Assembly (NCBI RefSeq): GCF_004340905.1
Contig: NZ_SLXD01000004.1
Span: 62,001-126,000, forward strand
Length of the DNA: 64,000 nt
Reading direction: 5' to 3'
Origin: Rubrivivax gelatinosus
GTDB taxonomy: Bacteria > Pseudomonadota > Gammaproteobacteria > Burkholderiales > Burkholderiaceae_C
Positions 37,939-46,876 of the stretch are shown one piece after another; position 1 is the stretch's first letter, and each line of letters begins with the position of its first letter. The position numbers and the translations under genes were made by a program. The notes under the pieces are model-generated. The model worked only from the letters and a program-made list of their open reading frames with translations, was not told the origin of the DNA and did no database searches.

Positions 37939-39921
37939 ATGTCGAGCGCCGACGCTCCCACCGAGTACTCCCTCTACCCGCCGCCGGCCGACGCCGTCGC
38001 CCGCGCCCACGTGTCGGGCCAGGCCGCCTACGACGCGCTGTGCGCCGAGGCCGAGGCCGACTACGAGGGCTACTGGGCGCGTCTGGCACGCGAGCTGATC
38101 AGCTGGAAGACGCCGTTCACGCAGGCGCTCGACGAGTCGAACGCGCCGTTCTTCAAGTGGTTCGCCGACGGCACGCTCAACGCCTCGTACAACTGCCTGG
38201 ACCGCAACATCGAGCGCGGCCTGGGCGACAAGACGGCGATCATCTTCGAGGCCGACGGCGGCGAGGTGCGCCGCGTCAGCTACAAGGAGCTGCTGGCCAT
38301 CGTCAGCAAGATGGCCAACGGCCTGAAGTCGCTGGGCGTCGGCAAGGGCGACCGCGTCATCATCTACCTGTCGATGGGCATCGAGGGCGTGGCCGCGATG
38401 CAGGCCTGCGCGCGCATCGGCGCGACGCACTCGGTGGTCTTCGGCGGCTTCTCGGCGCAATCGCTGCGCGACCGCATCGAGGACACCGGCGCGGTGGCCG
38501 TGATCACCGCCGACCAGCAGCAGCGCGGCGGCAAGGCGCTGCCGCTGAAGACCATCGTCGACGAGGCGATCGCGCTCGGCGGCTGCGGCAGCGTCAAGCA
38601 CGTGCTGGTGCACAAGCGCACCGGCGCCGACATCCCGTTCGACGCCTCGCGCGACCTGTGGCTGGCCGACCTCGTGGCCGGCCAGAGCGAGGTCTGCGAG
38701 CCCGAGTGGGTCGAGGCCGAACACCCGCTGTTCCTGCTCTACACCAGCGGCTCCACCGGCAAGCCCAAGGGCGTGCAGCACAGCACCGGTGGCTACCTGC
38801 TGCACGCGGCGCTGACCACCAAGTGGACCTTCGACCTGAAGGACGACGACGTCTTCTGGTGCACTGCCGACATCGGCTGGGTCACCGGCCACACCTACAT
38901 CACCTATGGCCCGCTGGCACTCGGCGGCACCGAGATCGTGTTCGAAGGCGTGCCGACCTTCCCCGATGCCGGCCGCTTCTGGAAGATGATCCAGGACCAC
39001 AAGGTCAGCATCTTCTACACCGCGCCGACGGCGATCCGTTCGCTGATCAAGGCCGCCGAGGCGACCGAATCGGTGCACCCGAAGAACTACGACCTGTCGT
39101 CGCTGCGCATCCTGGGATCGGTCGGCGAGCCGATCAACCCGGCGGCCTGGGAGTGGTACCACAAACACGTCGGCGGCGGCCGCTGCCCGATCGTCGACAC
39201 CTTCTGGCAGACCGAGACCGGCGGCCACATGATCACGCCGCTGCCGGGTGTGACGACGCTGGTGCCGGGCTCGTGCACGCTGCCCTTCCCGGGCATCCAG
39301 GCCGCCGTCGTCGACGAGACCGGCAAGGACGTGCCCTGGGGGCAGGGCGGCATCCTCGTCGTCAAGAAGCCGTGGCCGAGCATGATCCGCACGATCTGGG
39401 GCGACCCGGAGCGCTTCAAGAAGAGCTACTACCCGGCCGACTTCCACGGCAAGTACTACCTGGCGGGCGACGGCGCGATCCGTGACCCGAAGACCGGCTA
39501 CTTCACGATCACCGGCCGCATCGACGACGTGCTCAACGTCTCGGGGCACCGCATGGGCACGATGGAGATCGAGTCGGCGCTGGTCAGCCACACCGAGCTG
39601 GTGGCCGAAGCCGCGGTCGTCGGCCGCCCGGACGACACCACCGGCGAGGCGATCTGCGCCTTCGTCGTGTTGAAGCGCCCGCGCCCGACGGGCGACGAAG
39701 CCAAGAAGCTGGCGGCCGAGCTGCGCAACTGGGTGGCCAAGGAGATCGGCCCGATCGCCAAGCCCAAGGACATCCGCTTCGGCGAGAACCTGCCCAAGAC
39801 GCGCTCCGGCAAGATCATGCGCCGCCTGCTGCGCTCGATCGCGCGCGGCGAGGCGATCACGCAGGACACCTCCACCTTGGAGAATCCGGCGATCCTGGAT
39901 CAGTTGTCGCAGACGAACTGA
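37939..39921 (+). CDS. acs: Acetyl-CoA synthetase
   Basis: A 660-residue AMP-forming ligase making acetyl-CoA from acetate, ATP and CoA. The P-loop is [18 protein letters not shown], the adenine site [15 protein letters not shown], the hinge [18 protein letters not shown] and the catalytic, acetylation-controlled Lys625 lies in [21 protein letters not shown] precedes ATG 37939 by eight bases. Most of the acs 3' end is duplicated about 130 bases downstream. A terminator follows at 40074. Confidence 0.97.
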   Translation: MSSADAPTEYSLYPPPADAVARAHVSGQAAYDALCAEAEADYEGYWARLARELISWKTPFTQALDESNAPFFKWFADGTLNASYNCLDRNIERGLGDKTAIIFEADGGEVRRVSYKELLAIVSKMANGLKSLGVGKGDRVIIYLSMGIEGVAAMQACARIGATHSVVFGGFSAQSLRDRIEDTGAVAVITADQQQRGGKALPLKTIVDEAIALGGCGSVKHVLVHKRTGADIPFDASRDLWLADLVAGQSEVCEPEWVEAEHPLFLLYTSGSTGKPKGVQHSTGGYLLHAALTTKWTFDLKDDDVFWCTADIGWVTGHTYITYGPLALGGTEIVFEGVPTFPDAGRFWKMIQDHKVSIFYTAPTAIRSLIKAAEATESVHPKNYDLSSLRILGSVGEPINPAAWEWYHKHVGGGRCPIVDTFWQTETGGHMITPLPGVTTLVPGSCTLPFPGIQAAVVDETGKDVPWGQGGILVVKKPWPSMIRTIWGDPERFKKSYYPADFHGKYYLAGDGAIRDPKTGYFTITGRIDDVLNVSGHRMGTMEIESALVSHTELVAEAAVVGRPDDTTGEAICAFVVLKRPRPTGDEAKKLAAELRNWVAKEIGPIAKPKDIRFGENLPKTRSGKIMRRLLRSIARGEAITQDTSTLENPAILDQLSQTN

Positions 39922-40054
39922 TCCAGGCCGCGCGAGAGCGCGGGCGGCGCGACAGCGCCATGCGGGATTCGGGGAGCACTCATGCCGCGCAGCGGCGTGA
40001 CGTGCTCACCAAGATCCCGCGATCCTGGATCCGTTGTCGCAGACGAACTGATCC
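39891..40054 (+). repeat. Direct repeat: acs 3' end and a ghost copy
   Basis: 34 bases at 39891-39924 (acs codons for ILDQLSQTN plus stop) recur at 40021-40054 with one mismatch (A to C). The second copy, read in the acs frame, gives DPAILDPLSQTN and a TGA, a plausible Acs C-terminus in its own right. A GC hairpin (39928-39943) lies between. This looks like a relic of a tandem acs copy or of a recombination event. Confidence 0.7.
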
Positions 40055-40073
40055 TCCGGCCGGCGTGTGGACA

Positions 40074-40096
40074 GGGGCTCCTCGGAGCCCCTTTTT
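40074..40096 (+). terminator. Rho-independent terminator after acs
   Basis: GGGGCTC-CTCG-GAGCCCC forms a 7-base stem with a tetraloop, followed by TTTTT. It ends acs transcription; a stem of this kind also serves the convergent cytochrome gene less well because no T run lies on that side. Confidence 0.88.
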
Positions 40097-40106
40097 CATG
40101 GCCGCT

Positions 40107-40415
40107 TCAGCGCAGCGACAACACCCAGGCCACCAGCCGCTGTGCCTCGTCGGGCGTGACCTTGGGGTTGGCCGGCATCGGCACCGGCCCCCAGACGTTG
40201 GCGCTGCCCTGGCGGATGGCCTGCGCCAGGCGCGGTGCCGCGTCCTTCTGGCCGGCGTAGCGCGTGGCGATGACCCTGAACGGCGGGCCCACGCGCTTGG
40301 CGCTGACATCGTGGCAGCCCATGCACAGCCGCTGGCGCGCCAGGTCGGCATCGGCGCGCGCCGCGCTCGACGCGCACAGCACAAGTGCGCAAAGCATCAT
40401 GGCGGCGGCTCTCAT
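40107..40415 (-). CDS. Periplasmic class I cytochrome c (c551/c552-like)
   Basis: A 102-residue secreted monohaem cytochrome. A signal peptide (MRAAAMMLCALVLCASSAARA) precedes the haem site CMGCH (Cys31, Cys34, His35). The distal Met ligand is in WGPVPMPANPKVTPDEAQRLVAWVLSL, a typical class I C-terminus. It carries electrons in the periplasm. ATG 40415 was preferred for its normal signal-peptide length; ATG 40451 in frame is an alternative. It is divergent from the small Trp-rich gene. Confidence 0.9.
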   Translation of the reverse strand: MRAAAMMLCALVLCASSAARADADLARQRLCMGCHDVSAKRVGPPFRVIATRYAGQKDAAPRLAQAIRQGSANVWGPVPMPANPKVTPDEAQRLVAWVLSLR

Positions 40416-40478
40416 CGGGGGCCGGGCTTGGGCTACAGTCATCGTTGTCATGGTAGCGGGGTCGCCGGAGAGCGAAGG

Positions 40479-40793
40479 ATGTGGTTCCTGATCATCGGGC
40501 TGTTGCTGCTGGGCCTGTACCTGGCCGGCGTGGAGCCCGTGTCGGCCTGGCACTGGGTGTGGATCGCGCTGCCGTTCGGCGCCGCGGTCGCCTGGTGGAC
40601 GCTTGCCGATGCCTCCGGGCTGACGCGCAAGCGGGCCGAGGAGAAGATCGAGGAACGCAAGCGTGCCCGGCGCCAGCGCGACATCGACGCGCTGGGCCTG
40701 AACCCGCACCAGCAAAAGCGTGTGCACGAACTGCGCCGCGGCGACGCCCCCGCCGCCGCGAAGGAGCCACGTCGACGCGACCCGAGTCTCTGA
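40479..40793 (+). CDS. Small Trp-rich membrane protein (TIGR04438-like)
   Basis: 104 residues with two predicted membrane helices: MWFLIIGLLLLGLYLAGV and WHWVWIALPFGAAVAWWTLA. Five tryptophans cluster in this region. The C-terminus is a charged cytosolic helix (KRAEEKIEERKRARRQR). GGAG precedes ATG 40479 by a good distance. Such small Trp-rich proteins are common in Burkholderiales and have no known function. A hairpin terminator follows at 40835. Confidence 0.82.
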   Translation: MWFLIIGLLLLGLYLAGVEPVSAWHWVWIALPFGAAVAWWTLADASGLTRKRAEEKIEERKRARRQRDIDALGLNPHQQKRVHELRRGDAPAAAKEPRRRDPSL

Positions 40794-40834
40794 GGGGCGA
40801 ACGCACGTCACGCCAGTGACGTCCCGCCGAAGGC

Positions 40835-40873
40835 GGGAGCCGGCGCGAAAGCACCGGCTCCCGGCCTTTGTTT
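40835..40873 (+). terminator. Hairpin terminator after the Trp-rich gene
   Basis: GGGAGCCGG (40835-40843) and CCGGCTCCC (40854-40862) make a perfect 9-base stem with a 10-base loop, followed by GGCCTTTGTTT. The T-rich tract is imperfect. It separates the small gene from lgt. Confidence 0.7.
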
Positions 40874-40961
40874 CCCGCCCCGTGCAGGGCTGCCCGGGCT
40901 CGATCGCCGACGGCGGCACAATCGCCGCTCCCCGACTCGACGCCAGGAAAGGCCGCCCCCG

Positions 40962-41768
40962 ATGCTCGTGCATCCGCAATTCGACCCGGTCGCGATCGCG
41001 CTCGGACCGGTCCAGATCCACTGGTACGGGCTGACCTACCTCGTCGCCTTCGGGCTGTTCCTGCTGCTGGCGCGGCTGCGTGCGGCGCAGCCTCAGTTCG
41101 TGCAGGCCGGCTGGACGAAGCAGGACGTCGAGGACCTGCTGTTCTACGGCGTCGTCGGCGTCATCGTCGGCGGCCGCCTGGGCTACGCGCTGTTCTACAA
41201 GCCGGGTGACTACCTCGCCAACCCGCTGGAGATCCTGCAGGTCTGGAAGGGCGGCATGTCCTTTCACGGCGGTCTGCTGGGCGTGATCGGTGCGATGGCG
41301 CTGTTCGCTCACCGCAAGGGCCGGTCTTTCCTGCAGGTGACCGACCTCGTGGCGCCCTGCGTGCCGACCGGGCTGGCCTCGGGGCGCATCGGCAACTTCA
41401 TCAACGGCGAGCTCTGGGGCCGTGCCGCCGACCCGTCGCTGCCCTGGGCGATGGTGTTCCCGCAGAGCGGCAGCCTGACGCCGCGCCACCCGTCGCAGCT
41501 CTACCAGTTCGCGCTCGAAGGGCTGCTGCTGTTCGTCGTGCTGTGGCTGTACGCGCGCCATCCGCGGCCCACCGGGCGTGTCTCGGGCGCCTTCCTGATC
41601 GGCTACGGCAGCCTGCGGTTCATCGCCGAGTACTTCCGCGAGCCCGACAGCTTCCTGGGCCTGCTGGCGCTGAACATGAGCATGGGCCAGTGGCTGTGCG
41701 TGCCGATGGTGCTGGCCGGCATCGGGCTGTGGGTCTGGTCGGGCCGGGCGGTAGGATCGGCGCGATGA
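40962..41768 (+). CDS. lgt: Prolipoprotein diacylglyceryl transferase
   Basis: A 268-residue inner-membrane enzyme that adds diacylglycerol from phosphatidylglycerol to the lipobox cysteine of prolipoproteins. Signature features are [10 protein letters not shown], the [12 protein letters not shown] arginine region, [10 protein letters not shown] and the [17 protein letters not shown] motif with the essential arginines. Seven helices are expected. Its stop overlaps the dnaQ start (ATGA), so the genes are coupled. Confidence 0.96.
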   Translation: MLVHPQFDPVAIALGPVQIHWYGLTYLVAFGLFLLLARLRAAQPQFVQAGWTKQDVEDLLFYGVVGVIVGGRLGYALFYKPGDYLANPLEILQVWKGGMSFHGGLLGVIGAMALFAHRKGRSFLQVTDLVAPCVPTGLASGRIGNFINGELWGRAADPSLPWAMVFPQSGSLTPRHPSQLYQFALEGLLLFVVLWLYARHPRPTGRVSGAFLIGYGSLRFIAEYFREPDSFLGLLALNMSMGQWLCVPMVLAGIGLWVWSGRAVGSAR

Positions 41769-42469
41769 GACAGATCTTCCTCGACACCGAAACCACCGGC
41801 CTGTCGGCCCTCGACGGCGACCGTCTGGTCGAAGTCGGCTGCATCGAGATGCTGAACCGGCGCCTGTCGGGCCGCACGCTGCACCACTACCTGAACCCAC
41901 AGCGTTCGAGCAATCCGGAGGCGGTCAAGGTGCACGGCCTGACCGACGAGTTCCTCGCCGACAAACCGCTGTTCGCCGCCGTCGCCGACGAGTTCATCGA
42001 GTTCGTGCGCGACGCCGAGCTGATCATCCACAACGCCGCGTTCGACGTCGGCTTCCTCGACGCCGAACTCACCCGTCTGGGCAAGCCGCGGCTGGCCGAA
42101 CTCGGCTGCACGATCACCGACAGCCTGCTGATGGCGCGCGAGCAGTTCCCCGGCAAGGCGAACTCGCTGGACGCGCTGTGCAAGCGGCTGGAGGTGGACA
42201 ACAGCAACCGCGCGCTGCACGGCGCGCTGCTCGACGCGGGGCTGCTGGCCGAGGTCTACATCCGCATGACGCGGGGCCAGGACTCGCTGGTCATCGACGA
42301 CGTGCAAGAGGGCGGTTCGGCGCTCGAAGTGGCGGCCATCGACCTGTCGCAGTTCACGCTGCCGGTGCTCGCCGCAAGCGAGCAGGAGACGGCCGCGCAC
42401 GAGGCTGTGCTGGCCGAACTCGACAAAGCGAGCAAGGGGCACACCATCTGGCGCCAAGTCATGGCATAA
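41765..42469 (+). CDS. dnaQ: DNA polymerase III epsilon subunit (proofreading exonuclease)
   Basis: A 234-residue 3'-5' exonuclease. Exo[11 protein letters not shown] (residues about 5-14) carries the metal-binding Asp and Glu. Exo[15 protein letters not shown] and ExoIII with [15 protein letters not shown] complete the DEDDh set. The C-terminal tail binds the alpha subunit. ATG 41765 overlaps the lgt stop. It sits immediately upstream of the tRNA-Val gene that borders the island. Confidence 0.96.
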   Translation: MRQIFLDTETTGLSALDGDRLVEVGCIEMLNRRLSGRTLHHYLNPQRSSNPEAVKVHGLTDEFLADKPLFAAVADEFIEFVRDAELIIHNAAFDVGFLDAELTRLGKPRLAELGCTITDSLLMAREQFPGKANSLDALCKRLEVDNSNRALHGALLDAGLLAEVYIRMTRGQDSLVIDDVQEGGSALEVAAIDLSQFTLPVLAASEQETAAHEAVLAELDKASKGHTIWRQVMA

Positions 42470-42518
42470 TGCGAGGCTCACCGGCGCTGATCGCTTTTCA
42501 ACAGTGGTCAGGCCAGCC

Positions 42519-42593
42519 GGGCGGTTAGCTCAGCGGTAGAGCACTGCCTTCACACGGCAGGGGTCGCAGGTTCGAACCCTGCACCGCCCACCA
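42519..42593 (+). tRNA. tRNA-Val (anticodon CAC)
   Basis: 75 bases including encoded CCA. The acceptor stem GGGCGGT/ACCGCCC pairs fully. The D arm is TTAGCTCAGCGGTAGAGC, the anticodon loop TTCACAC has anticodon CAC at 42551-42553 (codon GUG), and the T arm GCAGG-TTCGAAC-CCTGC is perfect. It marks the left border of the accessory island. No duplicate of its 3' end is visible within the window. Confidence 0.97.
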
Positions 42594-42619
42594 AGAACAT
42601 CAGCTGTATCAACGACTTG

Positions 42620-42645
42620 CGCCACCTTCGGGTGGCGTTTTCGTT
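42620..42645 (+). terminator. Rho-independent terminator after tRNA-Val
   Basis: CGCCACC-TTCG-GGTGGCG forms a 7-base stem with a stable UUCG tetraloop, followed by TTTTCGTTT. It lies 27 bases after the tRNA CCA end and ends its transcript. Confidence 0.88.
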
Positions 42646-42649
42646 TGGG

Positions 42650-42671
42650 GTGTCCAAAAAGTGTCCAAAAG
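42650..42671 (+). repeat. Tandem GTGTCCAAAA repeat at island left end
   Basis: GTGTCCAAAA occurs at 42650-42659 and again at 42661-42670, one base apart. Short iterons like this often flank the crossover site of tRNA-targeted elements as integrase arm sites. The integrase gene itself is not present here; the next thing found is an IS remnant. Confidence 0.4.
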
Positions 42672-42717
42672 CGGGGGCGCGGACCGGAGGGAGGTGCGGC
42701 AAGAAAACTTGGACTGG

Positions 42718-43620
42718 TTACACCCCGATCCCCAGCGCCTTGCGGTGCTCCGGAGGGCTGCGTGAGCCGAGCGACATCTTGATTCGCGCCTCGTTGTACC
42801 AGCGCACATAGGCGTCGAGCTCTGCAATGAACTCGTCGATGGTCGTGGCCAGCCAGTCCCTGGCGTAGAACAGCTCGTTCTTCAGTCGGCCGAAGAGGCC
42901 CTCGCAGGCAGCGTTGTCTGGTGAGCAGGCCTTGCGCGACATCGAGCGCACGAGACGCGCCTCAGCAATCCGAGTAAGCCAGCCTGGCCAGCGGTAGTGA
43001 CCTCCGCGATCGGAGTGCACCACGGGTCGGTCATCACCAGCAACGACGGTGTTGATCGCCGCGTCGAGCATCGTGTTGACGAGCTCTGCATCGGGCCGAG
43101 TGCCGATGGACCAACTGACCGCCAGCCCGTCGAAGCAGTCGATCATTGGGGAGAGGTAGATCTTGCCGGTCGGGATCTGGGACTCCGTGATGTCGGTGAG
43201 CCACTTCCTGTTGGGCGCACTGGCGGTGAAGTCCCGATTGAGGAGGTTGTCCGGTGCTGGACTGATCTCGCCCATGTACGAGCCGTAGCGCCTTCGCTTG
43301 CGCAAGGCCGGCACCAGGCTCTCTTCCCTTATCAAGCGCCGGACGACCTTCTCGGGGATGGTCACCGACTGCCTTGCGAGCGTCGCGTGCATCCGGCGAG
43401 AGCCGTAGCAGTGGTAGTTGCTCTGGAAAAATGTGGGCCATGACGGTCCGAATGGCGGCGTACTTGTCGCCGAGTTCAAGCCGCCCTCGGTGGTAGAAGT
43501 AGGAGCTGCGCGGTAGCTTGACCTCCGCCAGAAGGTCTGCGAGGGCGTGTATTGACCGCAGGGCATCAACCAGCTGGGTCTTCTCCCGGTTCGTCAGGAG
43601 CCGCTCATCGATGCTCAGCT
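42718..43620 (-). pseudogene. IS3-family transposase OrfB (frameshifted)
   Basis: The DDE integrase domain is well preserved: KWLTDITESQIPTGK (first Asp), RPVVHSDRGGHY (second Asp) and SPDNAACEGLFGRLKNE (Glu). The N-terminal part lies in another frame (PRSSYFYHRGR...RTVMAHIF), and the two join at a run of five T (minus strand, about 43430) where four would keep the frame. A single-base insertion thus breaks the gene, unless it is a sequencing error. The end matches the family end near the inverted repeat. Confidence 0.85.
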
Positions 43621-44137
43621 CTTTTTTGGCAGTTCGTTCGCCTTCTTCAGGATGTCCTGCTCGAGCTTCAGACGCTTGACGTCTCGTTGGAGGTGCTCGA
43701 CCTCGCGTTCGAGATCATCGCGCTCGGGGCTTGGCGGCCGGTCCTGCTGGGGCTTCATCGATGCCAACGCCTCGTTGTTGAGCAGCTGATTCCTCCAGTT
43801 GTACAGCGAAGGTCTGGACACACCCAGCTCCTGAGTCACCTCCTGGGCACTTCCTTGCCGCAGGCACAACGCCATGACCGCGGACTGCTTCGCCTGCGAT
43901 GACAGTGCCTCGTGAGCTCGACCCACCTGAAGACGCAGTTGCGGATGCGCGTCCCGGATCCAGCTTGCCAACAACGACCTGGACGGGTGGCCCAGCGCCT
44001 TGATCGTGACGGCAAGGCAGCGAGGCCTTGAGCGCGTTCTTCGTCGGATAGCCAAGCTGCCGGATGGTCAGCCCGGCGCGCTTGCCCAGCTTGATGCGGA
44101 GCTGAACAGCTCGCAGTCGATCGTCGTATGAGTACAT
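43615..44137 (-). pseudogene. IS3-family OrfA (internal deletion and frame change)
   Basis: The start MYSYDDRLRAVQLRIKLGKRAGLTIRQLGYPTKNALK is in one frame. It jumps to ...VTIKALGHPSRSLLASW... in another, skipping the roughly 40 residues that intact relatives have between. The C-terminal HTH/leucine-zipper part (QELGVSRPSLYNWRNQLL, KRLKLEQDILKKANEL) is intact. The A6G slippery site for the -1 frameshift into OrfB remains at 43621-43627. The element is therefore an immobile relic. Confidence 0.82.
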
Positions 44138-44217
44138 GAACTACCCGTCAAGGGAGTCCAAGAAATCGTCCGCACCTCCGCACCTCCGGGTGGTCAAAAT
44201 TCGGTCTGTGCCAACAC

Positions 44218-44243
44218 CCTGGAAGTCAAAACACACTTCCAGG
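44218..44243. promoter_or_regulatory. Palindrome upstream of dndB, candidate DndB operator
   Basis: CCTGGAAGT (44218-44226), an 8-base spacer, then ACTTCCAGG (44235-44243) form a perfect 9-base inverted repeat ending 19 bases before the dndB start. A further half-site ACTGGAAG begins at 44251. DndB proteins are known to repress their own operon by binding spaced palindromes, so this is the natural autoregulatory operator. The site also overlaps the AGGAGG ribosome-binding region. Confidence 0.65.
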
Positions 44244-44262
44244 AGGTTAAACTGGAAGCATC

Positions 44263-45360
44263 ATGGAAGATCAAAGCTACTTCCACACCTTCCCGGCGGC
44301 GCAGGGCACCCAGGCGGGGCGCCCATTCTTCATCGCCATGTGCCCACTTAGGGTTATCCCGAAGCTCTTCGTCTTTGACGAGGAGGAGGTGCCTGCCGAA
44401 CTCCGTGCACAGCGAACGCTGAACCGTGCCCGAGTGCCGGAGATCGCCCACTACTTGTTGAGCCGTCGCGATGCCTATGTGATGTCGGCTCTAACGGCTT
44501 CCGTCGACGCGGCAGTGAAGTTCCTGCCGTTCGAGCCTGAGAAGCAGTCATCACTGGGATACCTTCAGATCCCAATGGAAGCACGGATCCTGATCAACGA
44601 TGGCCAGCACCGCCGTGCGGCCATCGAGGAGGCCATCAAGGAGAACCCGGGGCTTGGGTCGGACAACGTACCTGTCCTGTTCTTCGTCGACGAAGGCCTT
44701 GTGCGAAGCCAGCAGATGTTCGCGGACCTGAACCGCTATGCGGTCCGGCCCAGCGACTCGTTGTCCACTCTCTACGACCGTCGTGACCAAAGTTCTGAAC
44801 TCGCGCGGTATCTGGCTGCCGAATGCACGACGTTCAAGACACTCACAGAGTTCGAGAAGTCGACTATCTCGAACCGCTCGACGAAGCTCTTCACGCTGAG
44901 CAGCATCAAGCGCGCCAGTCGCGCCTTACTCAGAAAGGGCCCGAAGGAAGAAGTCACGCCCCAGGAGAGGCTCATCGCCAAAGAGTACTGGGAGGCCGTT
45001 GCTGAGCAGATTCCCGACTGGGTCAACGCGAGGCAACGCAAAGTCTCCACAGCTGATCTACGACAGGACTTCATCCACGCCCACGGTGTGACGCTTCAGG
45101 CTCTTGGTATGGCAGGCGCCGAACTCCTCGCGACCCATCCCAAGAACTGGAGATCCAAGATCAAGGCGCTGCGAAAGGTCGACTGGTCTCGCACCAACTC
45201 ACCCGCGTGGGAGGGGCGCGCCATCGTGAACGGTCGAATCAGCAAGTCCACTTCCAGTGTGCACCTAGCGTCCAACTACATCAAACAGGCCATGGGACTG
45301 ACGTTGTCGCCCGGTGACCGCGAGATCGAGTCACGCCGCAGCGGCCGCTCCTCCAACTGA
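44263..45360 (+). CDS. dndB: DndB, DNA phosphorothioation operon regulator (DGQHR protein)
   Basis: 365 residues. The defining DGQHRR motif is at residues 113-118, in a setting (ILINDGQHRRAAIEEAI) like DndB/DptB. Next comes FADLNRYAVRPSDSLSTLYDRRD, also characteristic. DndB is the transcriptional repressor of dnd operons and is not needed for the chemistry. Codon use is visibly less GC-rich than in the core genes. The GGAAG at 44254 lies five bases from the ATG. It is the first of seven closely packed genes. Confidence 0.9.
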   Translation: MEDQSYFHTFPAAQGTQAGRPFFIAMCPLRVIPKLFVFDEEEVPAELRAQRTLNRARVPEIAHYLLSRRDAYVMSALTASVDAAVKFLPFEPEKQSSLGYLQIPMEARILINDGQHRRAAIEEAIKENPGLGSDNVPVLFFVDEGLVRSQQMFADLNRYAVRPSDSLSTLYDRRDQSSELARYLAAECTTFKTLTEFEKSTISNRSTKLFTLSSIKRASRALLRKGPKEEVTPQERLIAKEYWEAVAEQIPDWVNARQRKVSTADLRQDFIHAHGVTLQALGMAGAELLATHPKNWRSKIKALRKVDWSRTNSPAWEGRAIVNGRISKSTSSVHLASNYIKQAMGLTLSPGDREIESRRSGRSSN

Positions 45361-45385
45361 ACGGCCAAGAAGATCAAAGTTATTC

Positions 45386-46876
45386 ATGGACCACCTTCCA
45401 GCTTCGCGCGAAGACATTTTGCGTATCTACCAGGGTGATGCGCGGCCCTGGGTCATCGGCTACAGCGGCGGTAAGGATTCGACTGCCGTCACAAGGCTCG
45501 TGTTCGAGGCGTTAGCGGCACTCCCGCCCGAACGTCGAACGAAACCCGTATTCGTCGTGTCGTCGGATACGTTGGTCGAGACACCCCTCGTCGTCGACCT
45601 CATCCGCCAGACGCTCGATCAGATGCGGCACGCAGCCCGCGATCAAGGGCTTCCCATCGAAGTCGCTGAACCCGTGACCCCCAAGGTGTCGGAGACTTTC
45701 TGGGTCAACTTGATCGGCAAGGGCTACCCGGCCCCTACGCGACAGTTCCGGTGGTGCACGGAGCGAATGAAGATCGATCCAGTCAGCGAGTTCATCACCG
45801 ACAAGGTTGCCCAGTATGGGGAAGTGGTCGTCGTGCTGGGTTCGCGCATGCAGGAGAGCGCATCGCGCGCGCAGGTCATGAAGCGCCATCGGATCGATGG
45901 CTCACGGCTTGCGAGACACGCGGGCCTCGTAAACGCCTATGTGTTCACGCCGATCGACGAGTGGTCGGCCGATGACGTTTGGGAGTACCTCTTCTCGGGA
46001 CCCGCGCCTTGGGGAGCAGATCACCAAGCCCTCTTCGACCTCTACAAGGGTTCGAACGCTGGCGAGTGCCCGTTGGTCATCGACACGTCCACGCCATCCT
46101 GTGGCAACTCCCGCTTCGGCTGCTGGACGTGTACCGTGGTTCAGAAGGACCGCGCTATGGATGGCCTCATCGAGAGTGGTCACACCTGGATGGTTCCGTT
46201 GCGTGACTTCCGCAACCTGCTCTTCTCAACCACAGACCCTCAGCGAAAGGGCGAGTTTCGCAACGCGCGGCGGCGTGACGGATCGGTAACCGTCCACCTC
46301 AAGGCAGACAAGGCTGGCGGTGAGGTCGAGGAGAAACACGTGCTTGGCCCATACCGGCTCGAGTTTCGGAAGCAGCTTTTGCGTCAGCTGTTGGAGAACC
46401 AAAAGCTGGTGAACGAACATAACCCGGGCTCTCCGTACGAACTGATCACCAAGCCCGAGCTGGAGCAGATTCGCATCGAGTGGCGCCTGGACCCGAACGA
46501 GCCCGACTGGGAAGACAGCGTTCCGCGGATCTATCGCGAAGTGTTTGGAAGTGATCTGGCCTGGGATCTGAACGATGATTTCATCTTCACCGGCGTAGAG
46601 GCCGCGCTGCTCGATCGGCTGTGCGCAGATCATCAGCTCCCGAAAGAGCTCTTCATGAAGCTGCTTGAGCTCGAGATGTCGTTCGAGGGATACGCTCGGC
46701 GCTCTAACCTTCAACGCGACCTACGCGCGCTGCTAACCCGCGACTGGTCGAGCGAGAAAGCGGCCATCGCCGCTGCAGGTGATAGGAAGCGATCGCAAAG
46801 CTACTTCGAGTTGAAAGAGCAGCAGCTGCAGAAGCGCTACGCCGACTATGGAAAGGTGCTCGGCGATGCTGCTTGA
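45386..46876 (+). CDS. dndC: DndC, phosphorothioation ATP pyrophosphatase
   Basis: A 496-residue PAPS-reductase-like protein. The PP-loop SGGKDS is at about residues 27-32 (GYSGGKDSTAVTRLV). The iron-sulfur cysteines are in CGNSRFGCWTCTVVQKDRAM, as in characterised DndC. The protein activates DNA with ATP and passes sulfur to the backbone. I chose ATG 45386; the frame is open further upstream but only through the dndB 3' end. Its last 11 bases overlap dndD. Confidence 0.95.
   Translation: MDHLPASREDILRIYQGDARPWVIGYSGGKDSTAVTRLVFEALAALPPERRTKPVFVVSSDTLVETPLVVDLIRQTLDQMRHAARDQGLPIEVAEPVTPKVSETFWVNLIGKGYPAPTRQFRWCTERMKIDPVSEFITDKVAQYGEVVVVLGSRMQESASRAQVMKRHRIDGSRLARHAGLVNAYVFTPIDEWSADDVWEYLFSGPAPWGADHQALFDLYKGSNAGECPLVIDTSTPSCGNSRFGCWTCTVVQKDRAMDGLIESGHTWMVPLRDFRNLLFSTTDPQRKGEFRNARRRDGSVTVHLKADKAGGEVEEKHVLGPYRLEFRKQLLRQLLENQKLVNEHNPGSPYELITKPELEQIRIEWRLDPNEPDWEDSVPRIYREVFGSDLAWDLNDDFIFTGVEAALLDRLCADHQLPKELFMKLLELEMSFEGYARRSNLQRDLRALLTRDWSSEKAAIAAAGDRKRSQSYFELKEQQLQKRYADYGKVLGDAA

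Larger units (their letters stand above)
42709..44161 (-). mobile_element. Decayed IS3-family insertion sequence
   Basis: About 1.45 kb bounded by inverted ends that both begin TTGGACT (left from 42709; right, read on the minus strand, from 44161). Inside are orfA and orfB of an IS3 element pointing left, both damaged. I see no convincing target duplication at the borders, which suits an old insertion or one that formed by a later rearrangement. It separates the tRNA gene from the dnd operon. Confidence 0.8.
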
